Assembly (NCBI RefSeq): GCF_023078275.1
Contig: NC_062971.1
Coordinates: 1,798,001 to 1,862,000, forward strand
Origin: Leguminivora glycinivorella
Taxonomy: Eukaryota; Arthropoda; Insecta; Lepidoptera; Tortricidae
Length of the DNA stretch: 64,000 bases
Direction of reading: 5' to 3'
Below the pieces are notes generated by a model. It saw nothing but the letters and a program-made list of their open reading frames with translations. It made no database searches and was not told the origin of the DNA. The position numbers and the translations under genes were made by a program. Positions 44,163 through 55,689 of this stretch are shown piece after piece. The number at the start of each line of letters is the position of its first letter. Within the stretch, counting starts at the first letter, position 1.

Positions 44163-47131
44163 GTGATAAGAATAATGTATTGTGTAAATACCGTTTAATT
44201 TTAGACCCAGGGTCTCAACGTTCTTATGTCACATTTCAAGCGGCCAAGGAGTTGAAGCTTCCAGTCGAAGAAGAAAGTCTCTTGACAATTTTCACCTTCG
44301 GTGAAGATCCTCCGAAGGAAATACATAGTCCTATAGTGATTCTACAGTTAATAACTAGAACAAATAAGAAGATAGTTATACAAGCTAACTGTGTCCAACG
44401 CATTTCAAGAGGATTCATCCCAAATGTCAAGTTACAGGGCGTACCAGAGTCTTATGTACTAGCGGATGATGGTTCTGTAAGCGGACAGGTGCAGATTCTA
44501 ATCGGAAACGACTACTACTTTAACATCATTTATGAAACTAAGATACAACTAGATAGTAACTTGTTTCTAGTGGATTCTGCCCTTGGATGGATAGTCAGTG
44601 GCAAGACGGAACCACAGCTTGAAGAGGAATCATATGTAGTGACTTATGCTCAAACTTGTATTGAAACGAAGCTTCATCAACCAGATTCACCTCTTTGTGA
44701 GGGAGACATTAAAAACCTTTGGGAATTGGAATGTATAGGAATTTGTGATTCACCTAAAGCAACAAGAGAAGAAGAAGCTATTAAAAATTTTAATGAAACT
44801 ACAGTAAAAATTAACAATAGATACACGGTGAGCTGGCCATGGATAACTTATCCGCCTGACTTACCTAATAACTTTGGAATCGCCTTTGGGCGTCTGTCAA
44901 GTTTACTGAAGCGCATGGACCAAGAAACCTTAATGTCATACGACGATACGTTTAAACAACAATTAGCTAAGGGTATAATAGAAGTCGTACCCACATTAGG
45001 AACGTCAACTGGTAACGTTATTCACTACCTACCCTTCCATGGAGTACGTCATCGAGGAAAACCTATGCGAATCGTGTATGATGCTAGTTCCAAGAGTAAC
45101 AAGAACACCAAGAGTCTGAACGAGTGCTTATACAGAGGACCACTCATGCTTGAAGACCTTACAGGGTTACTCATCAAATTCAGGACACATCACATAGGAT
45201 TGACGTCCGACATAGAAAAGGCGTTTTTACAGATGGCATTACACGAGAAGGATCGTGACGTTACCAGATTCTTATGGCTTAAAGATACCTCTAAACCAGT
45301 ATCTCAGGATAACCTACTTTACCTTAGATTCTGCAGAGTTCCATTCGGCGTGATATCTTCACCGTTTCTACTGAATGCGACTATTAAAGAACATTTAAAT
45401 AATGCAGAAGATCAGCATGTCAAACAGAAAGCGAATGACATATACGTAGACAACTTTGTTTCAGGCTGTAGTACTACAGCTGAAGCAATAGAGCTTTACA
45501 AAAGTTTAAAAGGATCTTTTCAAGATATTTCAATGTCACTCAGGGATTGGAGTTCTAACTCCGAAGAATTCATGAAGATGGTCCCTGATACATGTCAAGA
45601 AAACAAGGTAAAAGTACTTGGCTTAGAGTGGGACATAAAAAAGGACACCCTCCAGCTGAAGCCCAACCTCCAAGAGGAAGCTGTCACAAAAAGAGGAATA
45701 CTGAAGACTATCGCATCAATTTATGATCCGTGCGGTTATGCTGCACCTCATACATTATCAGCTAAACTTTTTCTGCAAGGACTTTGGAAGGCCGGAGTAT
45801 CTTGGGACTCACCATTATCAAGCGAGCTAACAGAAGAGTGGAACATCATCCGACAGAACCTAGAAGTCATAGGAAAGGTATCGGTGGATAGATGTTACAT
45901 AAAGACACCAACGGAAGCGGACTACCAGCTGCACTGCTTCACAGATGCTTCACTACAAGCCTACGCAGCATCGGTGTTTCTAGTCTGTGGCTCGAAGAAA
46001 AGCTTTATCATGGGTAAATCCCGTCTGATACCAACCAAGGATCAAGATAACCTCAAGATACCCCGTCTAGAACTTCTGGGAGTACTGATAGGCTGTAGAC
46101 TGATGAAGTTCGTCCTTAAGTTTCTGCAACAGAAAATAGTAAGACAAGTCTTATGGACCGATAGTCAGATTGTCATCGAATGGTGTAAGTCTAACAAGCT
46201 ACTTCCTCCCTTCGTTGCCAGACGAGTAGAAGAAATCAAGACAAACAAAGACCTGGAGATAAGATATCTACCATCAAGCTTGAACCCGGCAGATGTAGGC
46301 ACAAGACCCCTTCGTGCAGAGGAGGATAAGGAGAAATGGCTGAATGGTCCGCAGTTTATAACAGAAGATCCACAGAAATGGCCAACCACATCCGGCAGTG
46401 AGCCAACCAGTTCTCTTCTGACAGGGGAGGGTCTTGGGTTCCAAGAAGACATAGAGATGGTTGATAAAGAAGATCCAGTTGTTAATGTCAATCCGATGGA
46501 AACGGAGGAAATCATAACAGCAAATGAGATGATAGGAAATAACCAGTCAACAGATGACAAGCTTCATAAATTAAAAGAAATTCAAGCTAAATATTTTCCT
46601 CTAGAAGTAGAAGGAAAAGAAACCAATCTAAGTCGAAACTTAGGAGTATTCAAGGACATTGATGACTTATTGAGATGCAAAGGTCGTATGAAAAACGCAA
46701 ACTGGTCGTTCGACAAACGATACCCTATACTCATACCAAAAGAGTCAGATTTCACGAAGGAAATAATAATGAAAACTCATCAAGAGAACAAACATGTAGG
46801 TGTCAGCCACACGCTTGATAAAATAAGAGAAAAATATTGGATTCCTCAAGGAAGAAGTAAAGTTCAAAAGATATTAAAGGGATGCCCTGAATGTATGAAA
46901 CATGATGGAGGGCCTTATAGACTACCAGAAACCCCTGCTCTTCCTAAAGAGAGAGTCAATTACAGCTCTCCTTTTACGTACGTTGGAACAGACTACCTGG
47001 GACCACTTCTAGTTAACAACGGGAATGGCAGTTGTAAAAGATGGATTAGCCTTTATACATGTTTAGCGGTAAGAGCCATTCACCTGGAAGTGGTAAAGGA
47101 TCTAACAGCGGAAGAAGGTCTTCTGGCCTAA
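44021..47131 (+). CDS. BEL/Pao pol: protease, RT, RNase H, integrase N-terminal part
   Basis: A 1036-codon frame; the first codons overlap gag and the true join is somewhere near 44060-44100. The protease active site is LDPGSQRS (about 44204). RT has IVYDASSKSNKNTKSLNE, LTSDIEKAFLQMAL, FGVISSPFLLNATI and the catalytic YVDN typical of BEL/Pao. RNase H has CFTDASLQAYAA, IPRLELLG, WTDSQIVIEW and NPADVGTRPL. Integrase starts with an H-H-C-C domain (NKHVGVSHT to CPEC) and the first catalytic Asp in GTDYLGPL. It ends at a TAA (47129-47131) inside the integrase core. Confidence 0.9.
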   Translation: MPRKGKAQHGLMPFKFSKGSQNKETVFTISERGITTLQTAVVYANPLGDKNNVLCKYRLILDPGSQRSYVTFQAAKELKLPVEEESLLTIFTFGEDPPKEIHSPIVILQLITRTNKKIVIQANCVQRISRGFIPNVKLQGVPESYVLADDGSVSGQVQILIGNDYYFNIIYETKIQLDSNLFLVDSALGWIVSGKTEPQLEEESYVVTYAQTCIETKLHQPDSPLCEGDIKNLWELECIGICDSPKATREEEAIKNFNETTVKINNRYTVSWPWITYPPDLPNNFGIAFGRLSSLLKRMDQETLMSYDDTFKQQLAKGIIEVVPTLGTSTGNVIHYLPFHGVRHRGKPMRIVYDASSKSNKNTKSLNECLYRGPLMLEDLTGLLIKFRTHHIGLTSDIEKAFLQMALHEKDRDVTRFLWLKDTSKPVSQDNLLYLRFCRVPFGVISSPFLLNATIKEHLNNAEDQHVKQKANDIYVDNFVSGCSTTAEAIELYKSLKGSFQDISMSLRDWSSNSEEFMKMVPDTCQENKVKVLGLEWDIKKDTLQLKPNLQEEAVTKRGILKTIASIYDPCGYAAPHTLSAKLFLQGLWKAGVSWDSPLSSELTEEWNIIRQNLEVIGKVSVDRCYIKTPTEADYQLHCFTDASLQAYAASVFLVCGSKKSFIMGKSRLIPTKDQDNLKIPRLELLGVLIGCRLMKFVLKFLQQKIVRQVLWTDSQIVIEWCKSNKLLPPFVARRVEEIKTNKDLEIRYLPSSLNPADVGTRPLRAEEDKEKWLNGPQFITEDPQKWPTTSGSEPTSSLLTGEGLGFQEDIEMVDKEDPVVNVNPMETEEIITANEMIGNNQSTDDKLHKLKEIQAKYFPLEVEGKETNLSRNLGVFKDIDDLLRCKGRMKNANWSFDKRYPILIPKESDFTKEIIMKTHQENKHVGVSHTLDKIREKYWIPQGRSKVQKILKGCPECMKHDGGPYRLPETPALPKERVNYSSPFTYVGTDYLGPLLVNNGNGSCKRWISLYTCLAVRAIHLEVVKDLTAEEGLLA

Positions 47132-47137
47132 AAAAGG

Positions 47138-48352
47138 ATGATATCAGCGAGAGGCGTGCCTACCTTAATTACATCTGACAACGCAGCTCATTACAAGTTA
47201 CTTTCTGAAATTCTTCAAGACCCATATTGCATAGAAAAGGAGATTAAATGGAAATTCATACCACAACTAGCCCCATGGCATGGAGGATTTTACGAAAGGT
47301 TGATTGGCTTAACCAAGAATTGTATGAAGAAAACCTTACAAAAACACTTATTGAATGACAGCCAGCTGGCAACAACAGTTAAGGAAATAGAAGCAGTACT
47401 TAACACAAGACCTTTAACCTACGTGGATTCAGAACCTGACCACGTATTAAAACCCTCAGACTTTCTTACCATGGGTAAATGTATCGTAATGGAAACGTCG
47501 AGCATGGATCCTAGTACGTCACACGGGACAGTAACCAAAGACAATCTAATTAAAGGTTGGAAGAAAGCGCTCATCATTCTAAGAGAATTCAAAGAGATGT
47601 TTGAGAACAGGTATCTCCTAAATTTGAGAGAAAGATACTCCCATCATCCTAAGGAGCCTAGAGTGACTTCAAAATTAACGCCAAAAATAGGTCAGATAGT
47701 GCAAATAAAAGGCGACACGAAGAATAGGATCAATTGGAAAGTTGGGAAAATAGTATCTTTAAAGGAAGGCGCCGATGGTTTATGTAGAGTAGCCACGGTC
47801 CAAGTAGGAGATACAATATATACAAGATCTATCGCGCATCTCTACCCGTTAGAGATCGAAGATGGAGAGGAACAGTGTAAACAAACGTCACACGAAGAAA
47901 GCGTAGAAGAATCTGTACAGGTTCCTGACGTCCCACATCCAACAAGAAGGGACGACGTGATGAAAGAATCCACTAACGACGTTCTTAAGACTTCTGAGCA
48001 GAAATCTTATCAATTAACAAAATTAAACGAGTCAGAAGAAATACCGTCTGATTCATCATTATTAGAGCCTGCATCTAGTCAGTTACACGAGCCTGAGCCT
48101 AAGTCCATACCCGAACCAGACCCACTCGCAGTCAAAGACATGACGTTCTGCGAGAACACTGATCCTGAAACGCACCACCTAGAGAACATCACGTCGACTG
48201 AACATCACGACGAGTCCAGACCTAAGAGAGCAGCGGCGCTTCGTGCTCTTGAGAAGATTAAGGAGTGGACACAGATCAATACAACAAGATGGCCCTTACA
48301 GGGCGACTCGCGGTCACCAAGCATACGACAAATCAGGTTTATAAAAGTTTGA
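47138..48352 (+). CDS. BEL/Pao integrase core remainder and C-terminal domain
   Basis: Same frame as the upstream pol segment and directly beyond its TAA, so it is one gene with a premature stop. It carries the second Asp (ITSDNA) and the Glu (GGFYERLIGL) of the D,D,E triad. A BEL/Pao-type C-terminal domain (DUF5641-like) follows, with YLLNLRERYSHHPKEP, VGKIVSLKEGADG and TRSIAHLYPLE. An acidic tail of about 150 residues ends at 48352. Confidence 0.88.
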   Translation: MISARGVPTLITSDNAAHYKLLSEILQDPYCIEKEIKWKFIPQLAPWHGGFYERLIGLTKNCMKKTLQKHLLNDSQLATTVKEIEAVLNTRPLTYVDSEPDHVLKPSDFLTMGKCIVMETSSMDPSTSHGTVTKDNLIKGWKKALIILREFKEMFENRYLLNLRERYSHHPKEPRVTSKLTPKIGQIVQIKGDTKNRINWKVGKIVSLKEGADGLCRVATVQVGDTIYTRSIAHLYPLEIEDGEEQCKQTSHEESVEESVQVPDVPHPTRRDDVMKESTNDVLKTSEQKSYQLTKLNESEEIPSDSSLLEPASSQLHEPEPKSIPEPDPLAVKDMTFCENTDPETHHLENITSTEHHDESRPKRAAALRALEKIKEWTQINTTRWPLQGDSRSPSIRQIRFIKV

Positions 48353-49394
48353 ACGCGTGCGACACCGATCAGTAGCGCCCAAGTATACGACCCGCTAACA
48401 GTGTCCGTGTCCGCTCGGGAAAAAATCTTAAATAATCAATTTTGGTTGCAAACAATGGTCTCTTACAGCATAAAGTGGTGTGGCAAGTCTTCTAACACTT
48501 CTACATGTAAAAAAGATGGAACAACATTCCACAGTTAAGTCAAATTAATTATTTTGTTGAATATTGTTTATTGTCCGCGGAGTTCATTTATACTGGTCAA
48601 TATGGTTGTGCTGAGCGGCGCCGAGGCGCGTCCATCCCTCTTTACCGAGTTAACAATGTGATATGCTATCCCTTTCACGTAAACGACTAGGCATGGGGCC
48701 ATGTTAGTTTATGTCTGTTGCGGGAACTTCGTACTGCCGTTCGTACCATGTGCTACCATTTTATGAAATATAAAAGAAAGCAGATTTGTAATAGTGAATA
48801 ATTATCTAGAATCTGTAGTCTGTAGTGTTATTTCGTTGATTGATTAGTTTAGAATATTTAGTTGGTAATTTAACTTAGTAAACGTAAGTAAAAATGCACA
48901 GTTTAGTTATTAGTTACTAGAACGATTTTTATTGAGGTGCTATCACAATCATCATCCTCCTTGCGTTATCCCGGCATCGGCATTCGCCACGGCTCATGGG
49001 AGCCTGGGGTCCGTTTTGGAAACTAATCCCAAGATTTGGCGTAGGCACTAGTTTTATGAAAGCGACTGCCATCTGACCTTCCAACCCGAAGGGTAACTAG
49101 GCCTTATTATAATTTAATTATAATATTATAATTTGTTGCAAAACAAATTCACCACAGTACTGGTACCGGTACCATTGTCTATAATAGACATGTCTCATTC
49201 CCATCCCTACTGCTAATCATAAAGGCGCGCCATTATTTGAAACGACCAATGGCAGCACCGTGCGCGCCCGCCTCACCCCGCAAGGATTGGTGATTTGCGT
49301 CTCAAACAATATCGCTTGCATTTGGCTTCTAGTGGGGTGTTCTGTGGGAGTGGACCAGCAACTTAGTCGCAGTTTTGCTGCCTGTAGTGGGGAG
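48353..49394 (+). other. BEL/Pao 3' untranslated region
   Basis: About 1 kb without coding. It holds a SINE fragment at 48948-49108 and finishes with GTAGTGGGGAG just before the 3' LTR, a plausible polypurine tract. No envelope-like gene is seen. Confidence 0.65.
48948..49108 (-). mobile_element. SINE fragment inside the BEL element (tail half)
   Basis: Matches the tail half of 11322-11650 (CCACGGCTCATGGGAGCCTG, CCAAGATTTGGCGTAGGCAC). The tRNA-like head is missing, so it is 5'-truncated, or came along with the element's sequence. Confidence 0.72.
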
Positions 49395-50737
49395 TGTCGC
49401 GACCAACGCGAAACTGTAGAGCCCAAGAATATTCCCCTGCGGCAACACTGGCGGCGCCCTCTGGGTGGAGCCATAGTAAGTATCTCAAAGTTGTCAAACT
49501 ACGTGCCACGTAGACATTCCACGAGGCGCGAGAAACGCGCCAGTACTTAAAAGTGTAACACAGTGAAGTGATCCACGTGCTATCCAGATATTGCAGAGAC
49601 GACTAAAGCTAAGTATTTATTTATACTTGGTGGCTCGCAGTGGTGTAATGGTATCTCTTACAATTGTTTCCATATCTAACTAAAGGCTATTACCTCGATT
49701 ATCTTAGTAACAGACAAGGCGCACTAAAGGTGCCACTAGGTGCCAAGTTGTCTATCTAAATAGTAAGTATGGTACTCAATCCTGGAAGACTAGTTCTCCA
49801 GAGGCGCAGCAGACAAGGCACGCTAAAGGTGCCGGTAAGTGACAGGTAGACACACTTAGAATAAGCATGCATGCTCAATCCTGGTGAGACCGCGGCGTGC
49901 TCAGCTCAGCCCGGAGAGACGAGGTCGCCGGGGGTCGAGGGGCACGTCGGCGGCGTACCTAGCTCAGCCCGGAAAGACGAGGTCGCCGGGGGTCGAGAGG
50001 TACGTCGACGGCTCACTGTTCTCAATCCTGGTAAGACTAGATCGCCAGAGGGTGAGGTGCAAGTCCGCGGCGTGCTCAGCTCAGCCCGGAGAGACGAGGT
50101 CGCCGGGGGTCGAGGGGCACGTCGGCAGCGTACCTGGCTCAGCCCGGAAAGACGAGGTCGCCGGGGGTCGAGAGGTACGCCGACGGCCCTCACTGTTATC
50201 AATCCTGGAAGACGAGTTCTCCAGAAGAGTCGGTATGATAGGTACGAGGGTGTTGACAGTTCAGCACGTCCTCACACCCGCCGAGCTCCAGACAGACGTG
50301 CCGTAGTGTAGCGGTGCGTCTCGACTATCCACTTGGGCGTGCAGGCGTCCGAGGACTTTGTATTTGGTGTACCCTGTCTGGTTGAATAAGATCAATCCTT
50401 AGTATGAGTAGTATGACGATGATGTATGTTCTAGGGATGGTTGTTAGGAGAATACCATATTCATGAGTACTTAAAACCCACAGATCACGGAGTGACAATC
50501 AGCCGCCGTAACATAAAAGCAAGCGAAGCAGATTAGAGGCTCACCTGGCCCCGAGAAAGTTGGGACAGCGTGAGCGTGGATGAGGAATCATCTATAGAAA
50601 AGTCAGGTATGTATACCATGCATTCTGTTTGGTGGTCAGTATATATATTGACCACACACACACACAAATAAGTTGCCATCCTTCTCCTTTACGGACTCGT
50701 AAATGTACCGTAGGCGGCTAGGAGAAGGGTGGCGACA
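49395..50737 (+). repeat. 3' LTR of the BEL/Pao element
   Basis: 1343 bp, matching 39119-40462 almost base for base. It contains the same GC-rich tandem array at 49895-50225 and is followed by the target duplication CCTAT. Confidence 0.93.
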
Positions 50738-50742
50738 CCTAT

Positions 50743-51386
50743 GACGACTGCTACCTACATTGAGTGATAAATTACCTTATTAGATCACTAGTTTACACTG
50801 CAAAAATATTGTTTGTGCTCTGCAGTCACAGGCATAGTTGTTCAGAGTGGTTAGTCTGTGGTCAGAGGACACACAAAAATTATGAAACCTTTACCTCCGG
50901 GTAAACCGTCCGTAGTTTTGTAACGTTTTCAAGAATCGGGCATTTTGTGCAATACGGCCGCGGGATTTTACATCTTGAGTTACAGAGACAAACTCATATA
51001 TATATTTTCCCTGAACCTTGACATCAATAATTTTTAGTTTTGATGTTTGTAATGGATTACTCATCGTCATAATTGAGACTTTCTGGAAGTAAAGAAGTGC
51101 GGGTTTTTAATATACATAAATTGTTTACGAGTAGGTACAATATTTATTTTAGTACATAGTTTACTTGAAACTAAATACTAAAAGAAATAAACTAAAAACT
51201 CTCATTGCACACACCTTAATTTTCATTTTTCTGTTGCTATGATTGCCTGGTAAAGAATGCCATGACGAATTAAGTCCGCCAAATATACCTTTTAAAATGT
51301 GTAATAACTTAAAAAAAATACTCTGGCACGGCTAGTTTGCTAGTAAAAAAAAGACAGAATTAAAATAAAATACGGAAGGATCACCC
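50743..51386. other. No recognised feature
   Basis: AT-rich non-coding sequence right of the BEL element. Confidence 0.4.
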
Positions 51387-51390
51387 TTAG

Positions 51391-51522
51391 TGCGTTTTCA
51401 CATTATCCGATCCGATATCGGATGTCGGAAGGATTTCAATAGAAAAAATCCAAGATGGCGCCTGTAATGTATGGGATATCGGTCCGACATCCGATATCGG
51501 ATCGGATAGTGTGAAAACGTAC
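51391..51522. mobile_element. TTAA-type MITE, intact copy
   Basis: Inverted ends TGCGTTTTCACATTATCCGA and TCGGATAGTGTGAAAACGTA, with CCGATATCGGAT palindromes inside each arm. The right flank is TTAA (51523-51526); the left is TTAG. That suggests a piggyBac-like TTAA target with one mutated base. Confidence 0.7.
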
Positions 51523-51526
51523 TTAA

Positions 51527-53139
51527 GGCATAAAGTTCTGTATACCTATTTTTGACACTTTGTCTGAACTCTGAATTCACAACTGTGTTGTTGACTGTAC
51601 ATATTGTTTCAATTTCCGCTGTAGTCTAACTGACAAACACACTCTGCCACAGTAAATATATTTGTATTTTTTGTTTTATTTTAGGATGGTTAAATGTCAC
51701 ACACATGTGACCTTATTTCGCGAGATTTGAGATCGGAGCAGATTTTTGAATGTCGACTAAAATCGCTGTCAGTAGAAATTGCCAACAATGTAAACAAACC
51801 ATTATACAAAATATCAATATTTTAGCACAATTTTATTATTTCGTTGAGGAGATTTGATATGAATTGATTAAATAACACATGGATTTAGCCAGTATCTGAT
51901 GAGTTAGAATGAAAATTAAAGACATTTTGACTACAAGGTTTGTTTACATTGTTCACAAATTCTATTGACGGCGACTTTATTCGATTTCGTGAAATTTGTT
52001 CAATAATATCTCCCCTGTTAACTATTTAAATTCTACTAACAGAATCAAGAACCACTGGATTTAAAATTACTAGCCGTCCTTTTTCAAAAATAGTATTTCG
52101 TCGTTTTTCACTTACTTTCGAACGGCGAAATCTTGCGTTCAAAATTCAAAAATCGGTCCCCCTAGCAGATATGACAATCGTTGTCACCTACAGTCGGTTC
52201 ATCTTTACTTGTCCTATCATGTAAACAAACGAAACGTCTCATATGATTAAAGACAATTACTAGTGATTGGAAATGTCGATAAAATGATGTATTAACGATA
52301 ATTTGTAAATAAACGCCGCTAACGTCATCAGAGGATTTTCAATTTTACGTCACACAACATCTATGTAAAAACGAAAATTGATTTAGGTTTCGTCACATTT
52401 GCAACAATCCTATGGAAAAGGCTAGTACAGTATTCATTTTATAGTACCTGACATTAACATTAATACAACAAAAAATATACTGATAGTAAAATATTTATTG
52501 TAAAGAGGTAGGAAATAAAACGTAACGAAGTCGGTTAATAAATCTGATAAATTATTGCAATTAATATCAACGCATTTTTTCCAAGCTATACAAACTCAAA
52601 CGTTAATATCGATCGTTCATAACGATAAGTTGTCATCCCAACATTACGACTCATAGACAATCTAGACTTCGTAATGTCAGGAGTTTTTAATGTCATCCGT
52701 TCGTAATTATAATTATTGATGAAAATCGTTTTAGAAATGATATTTTTCAGTGTTTTTTTTTTATTGATTTCAATACTTTGTGAGTTTATTGAAGTGTATA
52801 ATAACATTTTAAGTGATGGTTAATGTGCAATTCCAGAGAAAAGTGAGATAATGTTTTCCAGCAGTGTTTGTTTACATGATTGGACAAGTAATTTAAGGTT
52901 GAACTGAGTGTAGACGCCGATCGCAACGCAGTCTGGCTCTGTCGCGCCAATATGGAGAAGCGATAGAGAGTTACTTAGAAGCGTTTGTGCATTTAGCCAA
53001 GTATTATTTACTTATATAGGATTTACAATCTTCATACTAAGAATCGTACCTCGATTTTTAGCGCCACCTATTAATTACTATTATAACTATTTTGATAATG
53101 AGCCTACAAGTAAAAAATAAAAATACGAAAAAATATTAG
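51527..53139. other. No recognised feature
   Basis: AT-rich non-coding. A GCAACGCAGTCTGGCTCTGT segment at about 52930 recurs near 63765, so some of this is unclassified repeat. Confidence 0.4.
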
Positions 53140-53236
53140 GGGAAAATATGATTTTGGCCACTTCCAGGCTGCGAATTTTTAAGCCTAAAAAGCCCATGCA
53201 TTTCAGGGGCACGCTTTTTTGTATGGGCTTTGTCAG
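53140..53236 (+). repeat. Interspersed repeat GATTTTGGCCACTTCCAGG, copy 1
   Basis: Shared in opposite orientation with 62924-63030: GATTTTGGCCACTTCCAGGC, then TTTCAGGGG and TTTTTTGTATGGG. It directly adjoins the foldback MITE. Confidence 0.6.
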
Positions 53237-53238
53237 TC

Positions 53239-53332
53239 CAGCACGGGAAGCATGGTCGCGCGATAGACGATCAGACGATAAAATATCGTCCTGCTATTTT
53301 ATCGTCTATCGCGCGACCATGCTTCCCGTGCA
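53239..53332. mobile_element. Foldback MITE (CAGCACGGG), copy 3, shortened
   Basis: CAGCACGGGAAGCATGGTCG pairs with CGACCATGCTTCCCGTGCAG. The centre differs from the other copies, with ACGATCAGACGATAAAATAT instead of the CCGTCCC segment. Confidence 0.75.
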
Positions 53333-53371
53333 GTATTAGGTATATGGTTCTTGATTTAGCTAAGTATCCTG

Positions 53372-53527
53372 GGTACGTAGCCGAATGGCACAAACGTTCA
53401 CGAAACGAAACGCTCGTAGATATATATCTCTATCGCTCGTGCGTATTGGCGCGACAGAGCCATATACTACCTTCGCGGCGTTTCGTTTTCGTTTCGCGGC
53501 AGAGAAATGTCATTCGGCTACGGCACC
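53372..53527. mobile_element. Short TIR element GTAGCCGAATG
   Basis: Inverted ends GGTACGTAGCCGAATGGCA and GTCATTCGGCTACGGCACC enclose 156 bp. ACGAAACGAAACGCTCG and GGCGTTTCGTTTTCGTTTCG form an inner inverted pair. No coding. Confidence 0.65.
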
Positions 53528-53530
53528 TGG

Positions 53531-54892
53531 TCTAACCACTGAAAATGTAAAAAGCGTGAAAGTAAAACACAGTCTGGCGCGTGTCGCCCACTTTATCTGG
53601 AATAATGGAGCTCATCCGGTGCCGGATCCATTGTGCTGTCGGGCGCCGGCGTCCGGCCCGGGAGGACACCGATTTGGCGGCCGAAGTTTATCTTCAAAGA
53701 CAAATGAACAATCTTGTACAAAAAAGGTGTAGAGCTCTTATAGCCCACTTACTCAAATTAGATGTTTGGCTTATAAAATAAATAAGATTTAAAAAAGGTG
53801 TAGAGCTCCATTTTGATGATCATCACTTTTTAAATGTTTAATTTATTTAGGAAAATTTAAGGGATTTCTTTTAATTATGTTTTTTTAGATAAAAATGGGA
53901 CGAATCTTGATATATGTATAAATGTAACGCGTTGTTGTTTCTCAATAAAAAAAAAAACGTTTTCCATTTTGTACTAATAAATAATAATATACGTAACTAA
54001 TAAGCCAGCCAAATTAAAAAGAGAATATTTCCACTAATCACCCCAATTTGTACGAACGTCACGCCTCTTTAAATGTTGGCAACACAATCACGTTTCACCC
54101 GCAAAGCGCCTGAAACTTTTATGCGAGCAATACTGCTATTCAGCACCTTACAATCTTTTGTGCAGGCGTCGAAATATGAATGCGATATGAAAGGTTGAAG
54201 AGGAACCGCAGGCAATATGAGTGAAGCACCGATTTACATTTTTATTCAAATTGCTTCGGTATTTACTTGCTTTCGATCTTAATATAAAAGGCGTGGAGGG
54301 TTTCTCGAGCACTGTTTGCTGCCAACTCTGTTTTAAATGCCATCTTTTTGGAACGCGGTTAACCGTTGAAAATGTAATTTGAATAGAAAGGTCAAATTTG
54401 TTTTCGTGCTTTCAGCGGTTTTCAGGGTCGCAAACAAAGTTTAGTACCTACCTTCGTTTTGAATTGAATTTCACTTAAAAAAAAAATTGGTCATTTTTCG
54501 AAAGTTGCCAATTTTCATTTCGTAGTAGGTATACTTACAATTTTTTTTAATTTAGTTAACTGTCATAATTACAATTTATTTGTGATTCCTGTTTTTACAA
54601 ATAAATCCTACTTATAAAATCGATTTAGTCGTCCTTATTTATTATTACGATGACCTAATGAAAATCTTTCATTCATGGAGAAATACTAACTTTTGGATTA
54701 ATAGTACCGCACAGGGTAAGATCATATTTCAAGTACACTATGATCTATGATAGACATTAAAATCGCAACTTCCGTCATTATTTTTTTCTCGATTTTAAAA
54801 TGCATGCCAATTTCAGATGTCAACTTGAATCAAATATAATTTCTCTTGCCATTCAAAATTGTATCTAAAAATCATACAGTATTCCAATTTCA
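53531..54892. other. No recognised feature
   Basis: Non-coding. A TGTAGAGCTC string repeats at 53730 and 53800. Short frames near 53581-53781 are probably chance. Confidence 0.35.
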
Positions 54893-55075
54893 GTTTTAGG
54901 TGGTTAATCTCACGAAACGAAGCCTGCCTCAAGCGAGGCGAGGCAAGGCAACTCAATTTGTCGGTGACGCCGCCTGGCGTCAACACGTGGCAACTTTTTG
55001 TAATTGAGCACGGCTGCCGTGTGCGAGGTGCCAGGATTAGGGGGATAAGTGATCAGCTTACGCAGGATAAGTAAA
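54893..55075 (+). repeat. Direct repeat, left copy
   Basis: About 180 bp repeated in the same orientation at 55690-55875. Common core: GGTGACGCCGCCTGGCG, then ACGTGGCAA and TGTAATTGAGCACGGCTGCC. The two copies differ at many positions, so the duplication is old or they are separate insertions. Confidence 0.7.
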
Positions 55076-55185
55076 CAAGAAAAACAATTGTAGTGAAAAA
55101 AATATACTTTTGAGTTTTTTCGCTATATTTGCAGCATAAGGCCATATTAGCCAAAGTTTTAGGTCTACAAAGTCTACAATCAATA

Positions 55186-55556
55186 GTTATTTGTTATACA
55201 AGGGGGCAAAGTTGTATTTTAACGCCGAGTGTGGAATTGAAAAACGAGCAAGTAAAAGGATTCTATAGTTGAAGCACGAGCGAAGCGAGTGGTTCGAGAA
55301 TAGAATCCTGAACTTGCGAGTTTTTTAATACACGAGAAGTAAAATACATTTGCACCCGAGTGTAACACAAAACTTTTCCCCTCACTATAGCGAGGAAACT
55401 ACAATGCAAAAAATGCGTTTATCACTGCTTCCAGTAGTTCCACAGGTGGTAAATCATCTTTATTACTAGATTCACCTACTTTTATCAATTTTAAAGCAGT
55501 TAATTTGACTTTATTCAAGGTCAAATTACTTTACCCACTAGTGGATAAATTTATTT
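55186..55556 (-). repeat. Foldback-type repeat, copy 2
   Basis: The reverse-oriented partner of 17372-17740, lying between the two direct repeats at 54893 and 55690. Confidence 0.7.
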
Positions 55557-55689
55557 ATTTATTACTTTTAACTTACACATTTTAGTTTCCGTTTACGTTT
55601 TTTGTGGCACCAACTTCTGTTCTCAATATTTTAACATGAATTTAGAAACTAGATTTTTACAACAAGAGACTGTAAACGTGAGTATTTTA

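Larger units (their letters stand above)
39119..50737 (+). mobile_element. BEL/Pao LTR retrotransposon, 11.6 kb, complete ends
   Basis: Two LTRs of 1344 and 1343 bp (39119-40462 and 49395-50737), with TGTCGC...GCGACA ends, differ by about three changes by eye. A 5-bp duplication CCTAT flanks the whole (39114-39118, 50738-50742). Inside are a tRNA-type primer site, a 2.5-kb leader, gag with zinc knuckles, and a pol of protease, RT (YVDN box), RNase H and integrase with the BEL/Pao C-terminal domain. A 1-kb untranslated 3' part contains a SINE fragment. No envelope-like ORF is seen. Frame changes in gag and a stop in integrase suggest that this copy is defective. Confidence 0.95.

Noticed and set aside
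48353..49394. An envelope gene in the BEL element
   Set aside because: The 1 kb after pol has no long open frame, signal peptide or membrane segment, and part of it is a SINE fragment.
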